DNA of 64,000 bases, taken from positions 4,907,673 through 4,971,672 of the forward strand of contig VZQC01007982.1 in NCBI GenBank assembly GCA_009823505.1. Direction: 5' to 3'. The notes beneath the pieces are model-generated. The model did no database searches. It was given only the letters and a program-made list of their open reading frames with translations, and was not told where the DNA came from. Position 1 is the stretch's first letter. Each line of letters starts with the position of its first letter. Shown here piece after piece: positions 19,840-31,226 of this stretch. This DNA is from Rhizomys pruinosus. Taxonomy: Eukaryota > Chordata > Mammalia > Rodentia > Spalacidae. Made by a program: the position numbers and the translations under genes.

Positions 19840-20749
19840 TATGAATCTATAAAGCAAAAATTCTTTCTTAACTCATTGGTCAAGCAGTTCCTTCTTAGAA
19901 TGTGTGAGATAAGTCGGTGGAAGTTTTGTGTGAGCATAATCTTTTGGTACCTCATGAGTTAAAGCCCACATGAGGCCCCCCCACCAGCTCAAAGACACCC
20001 AGTTTTCTTTTATCACTATTAGCAAAGAAATCTACTCACTACTAAAAACTGAACCTGGCCTTTAGCAAAGTTGTCTGTCTTTCTCTATGGAAGGATGAAA
20101 TTATGCAAAAAATGTTATTGTTTGTCCAGAAAAGTCTCAATCAGAAAAAAAAAAAAAAAGACAGCCTTCCTCTGAGCTTCTCCCCCAGCAGAAGCTGGAA
20201 TCTGGGTTGAAGGCAGCTCCTAGCTTTCTTGGGAGAGTTAATTAGCTAGTGAGCCTCAGCTCTCTGACAGACAGGAAGCTGGGTCATCAAAGCATCCTTA
20301 ATTGATGCATCAGGAGAAAAGGACAAAAGAAGCAGCCTCCTGCAGACCTTGAATGCTTTTAGCTCCAGAAAGAAATTCTTAAAAGCAGAATAGGAAAAGC
20401 CTTGAAGGGTCCTGGAATATTACTAACTCAAGCCCCACACTCCTCCAGGCTGAAGTGTTCATGGACCCAGATATGAGTGAATAATGTCTCCTGTGATCTC
20501 TTGTCACTAAAGCTTGTTAAGCCAATAACCGTGAATAACACCACGCAGAGTGTCTTGTCACAGCAACGACTCACTGCCTTAGTGTGGATCCAGTAAATAA
20601 ATGTGAGCCACACAGTAACTTGAAATTTTCCAATGGCCTCATTAAAAAGGTGAAAAGAAATGGATGACATTGAGTCCAGCTATTTATATTATTTAGCTTA
20701 ATATGTACGAGGTATTTCTGTTAAGTTTTAAGTTATTGAAAATCACTGA
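19840..20749. other. Single-copy DNA, possible conserved non-coding element
   Basis: No repeat signature. Around 20215-20320 several homeodomain-like sites cluster (gttaattagc, ccttaattgatgcatca). The stretch near 20590-20690 may be an old mammalian repeat. No exons are supported. Confidence 0.35.
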
Positions 20750-20967
20750 AGCAGGCTAAAGAGATGGCTGAGAGTTAAGAGCACTGGCTGTTTTTGCAGA
20801 AAACCTTGGTTTGAATCCCAGCACCCACATGGCAGCTAACAACCATCTGTAACTCCAATTCCAGGAGATCCAATGCCCTCTTCTGTCCTTTGTGGGCACT
20901 GCACGACAAGGCTGCACTTACACACATGCAGGCAATACACTCATATACATAAAATAAATTTAAAAAG
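20750..20967 (+). mobile_element. B2 SINE
   Basis: Complete older-subfamily copy: 'aaagagatggctgagagtta', box B 'ggtttgaatccca', end 'acataaaataaatttaaaaa'. Confidence 0.9.
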
Positions 20968-22349
20968 GAATATTACTTAAGTATTTTACCTCTTTTTTTT
21001 TTGTATGAAGTCTTCAAACCCAAAAGTGATTTTATCCCGAAAGTACACTTCAACTCTGAGGCACATTTCAGGCATTCAGTGGCCTAGAGCCACCTACTGT
21101 AGAATATAACACTCTCTACTAAGCGGGATGATACAGGGAGGAAAACGACTCTTGGTCTCAGACATTCATAAAAGGCCAGACACGTGGACTAGCAGGCCAT
21201 GGCAGGGAGGATGAAGCTTTAGAGAAAAGAATAAAGAAGTACAAGATACTGGAGCGGCACACAGCATTAGAGAAATCATGCTTAGCAAAGGATATGAAGA
21301 AGAAAGGGAAATGTGGACAGACTTACAGACTCATGTCAGCCGCTTTGTCCGGAAGCACTGCACTAAGAAGCCAGCATTCCAGGCAGGAAAGTTCACCATC
21401 TCATGAACGCAATAGCTATTCCGCCCATCTATTTAGCATTACTTAAGGTGAACCCACCTTCCTAGGCGTGGTCCTATGAGCAGGTGACTGACCAGTGAAA
21501 CTGGAAAGGTGGCTCTTCAGACAGACAGACAGATGACAGACAGACAGACAGACAGACTAGAGATTTTATTTTTTAACCACTTAATCTTATGGAGCCTTTT
21601 GGTTATTCTACCAAGGAGACTTGGCCCGTGTTTAACTATAGCTTTGAAGGCCCATTAAGCGAAAACTGTTGCCTCTGAGCTAAAAGAATGAAATCCTCCT
21701 CCCTAGGTGGAGACAGGCTGCTGACTCCTCCCTTAAGAGCTATCCAGTTGGGCCAGCCAGTCACCTGACTAGAGGACCGCCAGGAAGAGGGCAGCACCGC
21801 AAAACAAACTAAAAAGACAAAAGGTATAATTAACCCTTTAATGAGATAACGTGTTTTTCCTTCCCCCAAATCCCCATCCGGTAGGGCAGTCTCTACCAGG
21901 CTGGATTAGGTTGGCTCAGGAATGCATTTCCCTTCTTTTCTGTCTCTTGCAGAAGCTGGATAGAGAACCTCTAAGGATGCTTTCTCGGGTCCTCTAGGCC
22001 TCCTCAGTCTTTCTGTAAAGCTTCTCCCTGCCCTTTGGCTGCCTGTCTGCTGTGTGGCTGACCTCCAGGCCAACGTGACTTAAAAGGTGTGGCCTTTTCT
22101 TTTTCTGTGCTCCATCTTCCTCTACCAGGCAGCTGCCAAGATTTAGACTTGTCCGCCTTGGGTTTTTTCTTTTAAAGTCTAATGAAATTGTCCCCCAGGT
22201 TTCTTTTGAGTCTGTTCTTAATTCTTTTATTAGTGAGTATAAGAACCCCAATTAAGGACCCCAATTTCCCTGCAAATATAAATGGATACTCCAGGAAAAT
22301 TCCCCAAATTTCTTGTAACACTTGCTAAGTTACATGCACATATTGCTTC
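20968..22349. other. Mostly low-copy DNA with a (CAGA)n run
   Basis: A CAGA tetranucleotide tract covers about 21519-21557. The remainder shows no exon, LTR ends or RNA gene that I can support. Confidence 0.4.
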
Positions 22350-22518
22350 TCTCTCTCTCTCTCTCTCTCTGTCTTTTTTTTTTTTTTTTTTTGTTTTCCC
22401 TGTAGCCCCAGCTGTCCTGGAACTCACTCTGTAGACCTGGCCTTGAACTCACAAAGATCAGCCTGCCTCACCCCACCCCCAAGTGCTAGGATTAAAGGCA
22501 TGCGCCACCACGCCCAGC
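22350..22518 (-). mobile_element. B1 SINE with (CT)n and T tail
   Basis: A CT run (22351-22371) and long T run lead into 'ccctgtagccccagctgtcc' and end 'gcgccaccacgcccagc'. A short part after 'gtagacctggccttg' is deleted. Confidence 0.9.
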
Positions 22519-23000
22519 ACATATTGTTTCCCTACTGAAGGGATTGAACCTTGCTTTCAACATTGGTGATCCAGTTTTTAATTCTAATAAAAGAAAATGT
22601 TTCAACAAAATAAACTTGGCACAGTTTATCTAAGCAAATGATTCATGAATGAGTTGGCACTCGGGGCTGAAGGTCCGAAGAGCTCATGTTGCTGTGGCAG
22701 TCAGTCAGTGAGGCCTTGCAGGCTAACGCTGAAGTAAACAAAGAAAATATTTTTGAACGGTTAGAGAGGAAAGGCCCTCATCAGTGGCTACCCAGTGGAT
22801 TCTGGTTGGTCAAATCTCTAGTTCTGTTTCACCGTCTACCAGGAGCTTTGGCTTGCTTATGTAAAAACTTCATCTTTCCCTATCACAGCCTCATCCCCGA
22901 ACCTAGTGATGGGAGAGGGAAGCATATTTTTTCCTCTTGCGATGGTGCAAAGGCAAGATTAGGACATTTCCCTGGAATGCCATTGAGGGGAAAGAGAAGT
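22519..23000. other. No gene recognised
   Basis: A plus-strand frame of about 130 codons spans 22686-23081 but ends inside a MIR and has no splice or start support, so I do not call it. Confidence 0.35.
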
Positions 23001-23110
23001 AACATTCACTGCTTGTTATCTATGCTACACGTTCTGTGCAGGGTGCTGCATTTGACACATTTCATTCAATTCTCACATTAATCCTGAGCTGAACAGCAAG
23101 ACTATTCCAT
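23000..23110 (-). mobile_element. MIR fragment
   Basis: 'ttctgtgcagggtgctgcat' to 'catttcattcaattctcaca' follows the reverse MIR 3' half. Confidence 0.55.
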
Positions 23111-23329
23111 GAACATCTTGAAGAGGACCCTTCCATAAGCCCAGCCTTAGAGGGTCCTAGGCAATACACAGCTTCTGGGAGAAACTGGGAGCAACAGGTA
23201 GTGACAATAATGCTGCCGTTGCTCTGATGAAAACAGTTGAAGAAAGGTCAAAGGAGCTCGGAGGCAGAGGGACGACAAACTGGTTAAAGAGAGGTCAAGC
23301 AACTGAAGTGCAGCTCCATCTTAACAGAG

Positions 23330-24013
23330 TATATTAGTCAGGTTTCTGTAACAGGACAAGAACTGATAAAATGAATACATGTACACATATATATGGGGAA
23401 TACATGTACACATATATATGGGGAATACATGTACACACATATATATATATGGGGATTCATTAGACAGGCTTACACAATAGAGTCAGAGTAGTCTAACAAT
23501 GAATACATGTACACATATATATGGGGAATACATGTACACATGTATATATATACATATATATGGGGATTCATTAGACAGGCTTACACAATAGAGTCAGAGT
23601 AGTCTAACAATGGCTGCACCACACTGGAAAGACTGAGAATCTGTAGCTTCTCAGTTCACAGGCTGGATGTCTCAGCAGTCCCATTCTGGTGCTGAAGGCC
23701 TAGGGGATTCCTGGAGGTCTGTTGTCTTCAGTCTATGTTGGAATCTGGAGAAGTTGGTTCTAATATTGGCAAATGAATACTGAAGCAGCAAGATAGATAA
23801 ACCCTCCAGGTAGAGAGAAGGTAGGCAGGCAAAAAGCAAATGCTTGGCCAGGGCCTTTCGGCCAGGGCCTTTTATATGGGCTGCCTGCCACCAGAAGGTC
23901 CTGCCCACATTTAGGGTGGGTCTTCCAGCTTCAAATAATCTCATCAGGAAAGTCCCTCCCATTTTACTTAATTCCAGATCCAGTCAAGTTGACAACCAAG
24001 ATCAGCCACCACA
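23330..24013 (-). mobile_element. Solo ERVL/MaLR-type LTR with exact TSD
   Basis: On the minus strand it starts TGTGGTGGCTGATCTTGG and ends near CTAATATA (usually CTAATACA). Exact 5-bp CAGAG at 23325-23329 and 24014-24018. Its 3' end holds an expanded tandem block (23372-23610), making the LTR 684 bp. Confidence 0.85.
23372..23610. repeat. Nested tandem repeat inside the LTR
   Basis: A short unit with the core 'aatacatgtacacatatata' is repeated five times. A larger unit (short units plus 'attagacaggcttacacaat' and the following ~35 bp) is duplicated, at about 23420-23501 and 23502-23611. Confidence 0.85.
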
Positions 24014-24220
24014 CAGAGTTTCATGGCAGAAGCCTCGGCTCTGACAGTCCCTGCAGAGTAGACTTGAGCACCTAAACCAACATACCAGTCGGAGACAAGT
24101 ACTGAAAAGGACAGAGGAAGAATTCAGGAATGTAGCAATGTTCAGAAGGATAGATAAAGGGGTTCAGTGACCAACCTCCCCCTACACCAACCCATCTTCA
24201 AGAAAATGATGGGAACTTGG

Positions 24221-24495
24221 TGTTAGATCTATATCGGTGCCAACCCCAGATAAAAGACAGGCACATGGGGCTTATTCACTCAGGGAACATATTTACTTCA
24301 GGAATTGCCAGGGCAGGGCAGCTGTGGGCACCTGGTGGGTGGCCAGTCAGCCAGCAAACAAGATGGTGACTGAGGTACACTCTTTTAAAGCCCCTGGGCG
24401 GGACCTCAGTAAAGGGGAAGGTCATAAGATTGGCAGCCTCTGGAGGAAGTGGACATCTGTGTGTCCCTTGGAATTCTGAGAAACTCAAACCTAAC
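24221..24495 (-). mobile_element. Solo LTR, small family member 1
   Basis: TGTTAGATC...CCTAACA, 275 bp, with exact 5-bp CTTGG at 24216-24220 and 24496-24500. Homologous to 32311-32580 and 33459-33774. Confidence 0.82.
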
Positions 24496-25447
24496 ACTTG
24501 GAGATTTTATAGAAAAGGGAAACAAAAGAGGGGGCTGGTTGGGGTTTACATTGCTGACATGCAGAGAGGGTTTGCATGGTCACGTGGTCAGGCCAGTAGG
24601 CCAACTGATCAGTGCCTATCTAATTTCTGCTTCTGCAAAGGGTCCTGGAGATGCGGATACTGAAGAACGGCATGCAGGGAATGACAAGTAAAAGTAGTTA
24701 TCAGACTAGAATTGATACACAAGTTTTTAATAAAGAATAGACACTGTGGACAGAAACACAGTGGGCAAATTCTTGGAAAGAGAACCACAGTCCAGAGAGG
24801 GAATAGAGTCCCTTGATAGCATTACCCCGCTTTATCTCCTGTGCCATTTGTGGGGTTCATATTGAATAGATGAGAGGTGGGCAGCTCACCAGTTAGGTGG
24901 TAAATTTCATAACATCATTTATCTTTTCTGAGACTGGCCATTTGGGGGTGAGTGACCAGGGGTCACTAGGAATTAAGACTGATTATTTATATAGGAGATG
25001 ACAAGTCACTGGGCCAGGCTCCAAGCAGTCAGGGTCTGATTGTTAGAAAGTGGGGCATTTTACATTGTAGTTTTGGCCTTTTGTCTCTCTGAAGAAGTTA
25101 TTAGTGGGATCGGTTGAAGGAGCAGTCTGGTTCTATAAGATGATCCCTCTCCTGCTCCGGGGTATAGTCTACCCATCATGGCTGACTGCCCTTGTCTGAG
25201 AATAGATCTCATCATGAGCTGCCTTATGAAGCTCACTGTTGCTTGAATTAGCTTTGGTTCTTGTCATAGAGATGTTTATTGATCAGTCCTGTCACTCCTA
25301 GAATCCAAGGTTACTTCAGAAGAGAATGATTCAGACAGGGAAGAGTGAAAGAATCAAAGATGAGTCTGAGAAGGTCAAAATGGGTTTTCAGGCTGCTGAG
25401 CGGTGCCCTCCTTCAGGACAGGGTGAATATTAAGAGGTATAAGACGC
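24496..25447. other. No gene recognised
   Basis: Low-copy DNA between two LTRs. Nothing with paired splice sites or repeat ends. Confidence 0.35.
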
Positions 25448-25770
25448 TAAGAAAAAAGGGCCGAATCAGTCAGAATTAAAAGTAAACCAAGGCAGGCTTT
25501 TATTCCAGGAAATGGGCTCTCTCTCGGGAGAATCCCTGGCCCTCCAGGTCCACGAGAAAGGCACGCATCTGGGAGGAGGGAGAGCCTTTTACAGGGTGGA
25601 GAGGAGATGGTGACATGTTGGAATCTGGCCAATTAAGCCAGGTCAGGGGCTCAGATCTGGAGGTGGGTCTCAGGTCCAGAGATCTCTTGGGAATCTGGCC
25701 TGACCGGAAAAGAAAGGAGGGTCCTTTCGGTCTATGCCATCTTGGGTTTTCGCCCTGGCCAGACCTAACA
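25448..25770 (-). mobile_element. Probable solo LTR
   Basis: The right end 'gccagacctaaca' is the complement of TGTTAGGTCTGGC. Flanks 'gacgc' (25443-25447) and 'gacac' (25771-25775) may be a decayed 5-bp duplication. Minus strand carries AATAAA near 25498. Confidence 0.55.
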
Positions 25771-26962
25771 GACACAACATGACTAGGCCCTTGGTTTAAT
25801 CCCCAGTATAGTAAAAACAAAGTCAGGAGTAGGATACGATGGGAAAGATGGTGGGGTCTGAGGCCTGGGCTGCAGACTGGATAGGGGCAGCAATTGCTGC
25901 TTCTCCACCTTCAGTGCCATCCATTCCTGAGGCTCTTTTGACCTCTGCTGGTTGGAATGGAGCCTGGCCTACCCTTCTTGCTTACCTTTGCTCTAACTAA
26001 CTTAGTACCCTTGCTGGAGTGCAAGCTGCCTGTAGACCCACACAGGATGTTCAGGTCCCATTTTCCTGACCTATCACCATCCAGTCATGTCTTTGCACAT
26101 AGTAGGCACTGCGTGGGATTTGGGGAACTAGATGACAAAAATCCAGGGTATCTTGTGAATTTAAGATTGTAAAAGGATTAAAAGCACAAAGAACACAGAC
26201 TACGGAGAAATTTATTGGTACTTGAAAGAGAGAAGTGGGAAAGGATGCTGAGAGAGGCCAAATTGGGAGACAGGTGTAAGCAGGGTGCAGTCTGCAGACC
26301 TGCAGAAGAGACCCTGGGACATTGGAGACCTTCATTATCTCATTATCACATTAAAGAGCTTGAGCACAGGATGACTGCCCTTTGTTGACAGATACCTATT
26401 TGATCTTACAAAGAAACAGAGGGGGGAGAAGTTTCCTATGGCTTCCTGTGAAATTGCTCTGCTTTTCACAGAGAGTGCTCTCCAGATTACAAATAAGAGA
26501 TGAATGTGAAGTGACTAACTGCCCCAGAGGGGGAAACAAAAAAGGCAAAGTAGCTTAAGTAACCATTTAGCCACTGGAAATATCCAAAGGCAGTTACCAC
26601 CAAGGGAAATGATGAAAGACCCAAGCCAGCATCTGGCTAGAGCAGAGGCAGCCATCTTCCGAATCCTCAGCTCTCAGGGATTTCCTGTCCTGTGGTTAAG
26701 AAGGCTGGTGGGTTTTAGGAGCTTAGAAGCTACATTTCTAAAGAGGGAGGACAGGACAGAACAACTTCTGCAGCGTGCCTCGGAGAATCTTTTACCCACT
26801 CCACACACATACAAGGGAAGCCTACTGAAACTGTAGCGGAATTTCTTTAGCAAAGCTCGAAGCTCTTTGATACAGAAAACACAGGTGGCTGGAGAGCTGC
26901 TTTAGAGAAAACATAACAAAGGGCCACAGAGAATAAGTAGGGTTTATTTCCAGTAGCTTGAA
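25771..26962. other. No gene recognised
   Basis: Low-copy sequence. 'gagaaatttattggtacttg' near 26205 may be part of a reverse LTR, but no ends were found. Confidence 0.35.
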
Positions 26963-27275
26963 GGACAAAGCAGAGCTGGAGAGATGGCTCGATGGGTAAA
27001 AGCACTCGATGCACACTGCACACGGATCTGAGTTCAAATCCCAGTACCCATGTAAAAGCTGGGTGTGGCACTGCAAGTACCTGTAACCTCAGTACTCTGG
27101 AGGTGGAGACAGGAGGATCACTGGGGCTTGCTGGTCACCAGCCTAGCTCCAGACTCAGTAAGAGACCCTGTCTCAAAAGAATAAGGTGGAAAGGGTTAGA
27201 GCAGGATAGGCAATGTTCTCTTGTGGCCTCCATGTGTGTTCACAGGCTCATGTACCTGCATGTGTAGACATACAC
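26963..27275 (+). mobile_element. B4-type composite SINE
   Basis: A tRNA-like head 'gctggagagatggctcgatg' with 'gagttcaaatcccag' is followed by a B1-like part ('aaaagctgggtgtggcactg' ... 'gagaccctgtctcaaaag') and a 3' segment, the B4 layout. Confidence 0.75.

Positions 27276-27276
<1 letters not shown>

Positions 27277-27320
<44 letters not shown>
27277..27320 (+). repeat. (AG)n microsatellite
   Basis: About 44 bp of AG at the SINE tail. Confidence 0.95.
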
Positions 27321-27324
<4 letters not shown>

Positions 27325-27531
27325 TTTGTGTATACAGCAAGAAGTCCAGTGATGGGCAGTCCCAGAGCTGTAACAGGGAAGCTCGGCAGTACATCCCCAT
27401 GGGTCAACTTGCCTTGGGACTGACCACAGTCCCAAGAGCCCTATGCAGAGGTGTTGACCATCCATGCAAGATGAGACCATTTATCTCTTCCTGTGAACCT
27501 ACTTGCCTTTAAAAAGAACTGGAAGGGCTAG

Positions 27532-27889
27532 TGTGGTGGTTTGCATGAGTGTCCCCCACAGGCTGTAAGTATTCAGTCATTTGTCTCCAGTTGGTGGCGC
27601 TGTTTTTGGAGGCCTTAGATGGTGTGGCCATGCTGGGGGAAGTGTGTCACTGGGGGCAGGCTTAGTGAGTTTTAACAAGCCTCTGTGGTCTACAGTTGCT
27701 CTCTCTGTTTCCTGTGCTCTTTGCGAGATGTGACCCTCGGTTTGCTGCTCCAGATCCAGCCACCACGCCTCCCGCCACAGTGGACTCTAATTCCCTGGAA
27801 CCGTCAATCGTAAGCTCAAATAAACTCTTTCTTTTATAGGTTCCTTGGTCATGGTGCTTTATCACAGCAACAGAAAAGTGACTAATACA
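27532..27889 (+). mobile_element. Solo ORR1-type MaLR LTR with exact TSD
   Basis: Same subfamily as the LTRs at 1315 and 3091, 358 bp. Exact 5-bp GCTAG at 27527-27531 and 27890-27894. It is probably a recombined solo LTR of the provirus family at 1315-3450. Confidence 0.92.
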
Positions 27890-27894
27890 GCTAG

Positions 27895-28125
27895 AGAGAA
27901 GGTTTAGTGGTTAAGAGAACTAACCAGATGCTCCTATAGAGGAGGGGGTGGGGTGGGGTCGGGTTTGGTTCCCAGCACCCACATGGCAGCTAACAACCCT
28001 CTGTAACTCCAGTTCCAGGGGATCCAAAAACCTTTTCTGATCTCCATCAGCATTGCATGACACAGGTACACTGACTACATGCAGATTATACATTCAAATA
28101 CATAAAATGAAAATAAGAAACAAAA
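27895..28125 (+). mobile_element. B2 SINE
   Basis: Diverged copy: 'gagagaaggtttagtggtta' to 'acataaaatgaaaataag', with a G-rich expansion near 27940-27965. Confidence 0.85.
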
Positions 28126-29034
28126 TATTAAAAAAAATAAAAAGAATAGAGAAACTGTTCCCAGATGCCTGCCAAATTAGTCATCAGAAACCAAACAAGT
28201 GTCACACATGACACTTAAACCAATCTGTAGCAAGGAATGGGACACTAGAGTTAGCTAACATCAAAGGACAATAGCTGCGGGGGAGGGGACATGGAAAACT
28301 GGGGTTAATGAAAGGAGTTCCTCTTTTAGAAAGGGTAGAAGACCAGGTATGGTGGAGCATGCCTTTAATCCTAGCACTCGGGAGGCAGAAGCAAGCAAAA
28401 AAAAAAAAAAAAAAAAAGAAGGGTAGAGGAAGTCACACAAAACAAGGGCATCAAACCTGGGGTGTTCTGCTTGAGTGTCTCATGACCAAGTATTTAATTT
28501 TATTTTTTAAACTGATCACATCTCTGCCTTTTTTCCTCTAAGAAATGTCAGTGCCTCTTAGTCTTTCAGATGCTCCAAATGAGACAGAAAGACAATGCAT
28601 TTTGGTGTTAGAAGATTTGGGTTTGCAATTTTTTGCTGTACCACCAATAATACATGCTAGGAGGCAAGTCACCAAGCCTTCTAAACTGTTTCTTCACCTG
28701 CAAAATGAGGACAATAATTCTTACCCTGTGGCTATCAGGAAACAGGCGGAATGTAAAGAACCTGGCACAGTACCTAGAAAGTAGCAGGTGCCCTTGCTGC
28801 GAGGTTGCTTTGGTCCATCTGTGTTGGAAACCATGGCTGTGCCCTGTTGTTATCATGTACCCACTGCCTTAGATTCCCCATGTTTCAAAAGAAGTTAAGC
28901 AACAGAAATTGGTAATGGAAAATGTTTATAGTTTGACCAAACCAGGAAAATAAAGACTCCTAATTTCTGTCTTTTCTGTAGCAGTGGTATGGTTTTATAG
29001 AAAAGAAGAAACAAAGGCCAGGAACTAGGCATAT
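28126..29034. other. Low-copy DNA with a truncated B1 and a MIR
   Basis: A 5' half of a B1 (28341-28400) ends in an A run. A MIR is annotated separately. No exons are supported. Confidence 0.4.
28600..28790 (+). mobile_element. MIR element
   Basis: 'ggcaagtcaccaagccttct', 'cacctgcaaaatgaggacaa' and 'gaacctggcacagtacctag' follow the MIR order on the plus strand. Confidence 0.75.
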
Positions 29035-29165
29035 ATATTTTTTTTTCTTTTGGTCTTTTTGAGACAGGGTCTCCCTGTAGCTCCAGCTGTCCTGGAACTT
29101 GCTATGTAGACCAGGCTAGCCTTGAACTCACAGAGATCCACCTGCCTCTGCCTCCCAAGTGCTAG
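29035..29165 (-). mobile_element. B1 SINE
   Basis: Reverse B1 flanked by 'aggaactaggc[a/g]tat' on both sides (near 29021 and 29163). Confidence 0.92.
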
Positions 29166-29409
29166 GAACTAGGCGTATGTTAATTTAGCTGAGAGACAAG
29201 CTGTCAGAACTGTGTGATCTCTCTTCCTGTGAGGGAAGTTCCACCCCTGGCTTCAGGGCTGTAGCCTTTGCCTCCCTCAGTGCGGGATTCCTGGTGACAC
29301 TTTAATTCTCTGGGATCAGTTGTTTTAGGGCCTGTGTTTCACTGTGGGCCAGATGCTTGTTAATTTGCCAGTAAATTAATGTCCTAGATTTGTTCTCAGA
29401 TGTGCAGCA

Positions 29410-29635
29410 CCCTGCACAGGAAACAACTTACACTTCCATGAAGTGTCAGACTTTTCATCAAACCAACAAACCACCTGACATAGCTGGAGGCAGGAAGGAT
29501 TTATTTTTGCTCATAGTATGAGAGAATTCAGTCCATGGTTCCTGGGCCCACAGTGAAGTAGACTATCATGGTGCTGGAAGCATGTGGCAAAGCTACTCCC
29601 TTGTAGTGGAAAGGAAGAAGAGGTTGATGTAGGAT
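29410..29635 (-). mobile_element. MaLR LTR fragment
   Basis: 'ggatttatttttgctcatag', 'cagtccatggttcctgg' and 'ggtgctggaagcatgtggca' match the reverse order of an old MaLR LTR (MST/MLT1 kind). It runs straight into the GATA array. Confidence 0.55.
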
Positions 29636-29651
29636 AGATAGATGATGGGCG

Positions 29652-29694
<43 letters not shown>

Positions 29695-31140
29695 GATAGA
29701 TGATACAGAGATGATACACAGATGATAGATGATGGATAGGTCATAGATAGATGATACATAGGTGATAGATAGGTGATAGAGAGATGATAGGTAATAGATG
29801 GATGAATAGATAGCAGATAGATGATAGATAGATGATAGATAAATAATGGGTAGATAGATAATTGATATTTAGATAGATGATTGATAGATGGGTGATTGAT
29901 AAATTGGTGATAGATACATGATTGATAGATGATAGATGGGTGATTGATAGATTGGTGATAGATACATGATTGATAGATGATGATAGATGATAGATGGATA
30001 AGTGATCAACATTTAGATAGATGATAGAGAGAGATATATACAGACAGGTGATAAGTAATGATAGATGATGGGTGGATGATCAATATTTAGATAGATGATC
30101 AATAGATAGGTGATTGATAGATTGGTGATAGATACATGATTAATAGATGATGATAGATGATAGATAGATGGCTAGATAGATGGATAGGTGATCAATATTT
30201 AGATAGATGATAGAGAGAGATATATACAGACAGGTGATAAGTAATGATAGATGGTGGATGGATGATCGATATTTAGATAGATACATGATTGATAAATGAT
30301 AGATGGCTAGATAGATGGATAGGTGATCAATATTTAGATAGATGATAGAGAGAGAGCTATACAGACAGGTGATAAGTAATGATAGATGGTGGATGGATGA
30401 TTGATATTTAGATAGATATATGATTGATAGATGATAGATAGATGGCTAGATAGATGGATAGGTGATCAATATTTAGATAGATAATAGATGATAGATATTT
30501 AGATAGATGATAGAGAGCTATACAGACAGGTGATAAGTAATGATAGATGATGGATAGATGATCAATATTTAGATAGATGATCAATAGATAGGTGATTGAT
30601 AGATTGGTGATAGCTACATGATTAATAGATGATGATAGATGATAGATAGATGGCTAGATAGATGGATAGGTGATCAATATTTAGATAGATGATAGAGAGA
30701 GATATATACAGACAGGTGATAAGTAATGATAGATGGTGGATGGATGATCGATATTTAGATAGATACATGATTGATAAATGATAGATAGATGGCTAGATAG
30801 ATGGATAGGTGATCAATATTTAGGTAGATGATAGAGAGAGAGCTATACAGACAGGTGATAAGTAATGATAGATGGTGGATGGATGATCGATATTTAGATA
30901 GATATATGATTGATAGATGATAGATAGATGGCTAGATAGATGGATAGGTGATCAATATTTAGATAGATAATAGATGATAGATATTTAGATAGATGATAGA
31001 GAGAGAGCTATACAGACAGGTGATAAGTAATGATAGATGATGGATAGATGATCAATATTTAGATGATTGATAGGTGATTGATAGATTGGTGATAGATACA
31101 TGATTGATAGATGATAGATAGACAAATAAAATAATAGATA
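29636..31140. repeat. GATA-derived array with ~485-bp higher-order repeat
   Basis: About 1.5 kb built from GATA/GATG-type tetranucleotides. A landmark 'cagacaggtgataagtaatg' recurs at 30041, 30227, 30362, 30523, 30709, 30848 and 31013. Spacings 186, 135, 161, 186, 139, 165 repeat in order, giving two complete higher-order units of 482 and 490 bp and a truncated third. The left 400 bp is simpler GATA sequence. Confidence 0.92.
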
Positions 31141-31159
31141 GAAAACAGACCAGACAGCC

Positions 31160-31226
31160 ACCTAGTATATGCCCCAGTCCTCTGCAAAACAGGGCTCTTA
31201 ACCACGGAGCCATCTCTCCAGCCCCA
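31160..31226 (-). mobile_element. B2 head fragment
   Basis: 'aaccacggagccatctctcc' + 'agcccc' is the reverse B2 5' end; the body is replaced by or lost to the array on its left. Confidence 0.75.

Noticed and set aside
22686..23081. 131-codon open frame, plus strand
   Set aside because: It starts and ends in unremarkable DNA, runs into a reverse MIR, has no splice or start context and no recognisable domain.
29636..31140. CRISPR-like direct repeats
   Set aside because: The units are adjacent degenerate GATA sequence with no unique spacers, in a mammalian genome.
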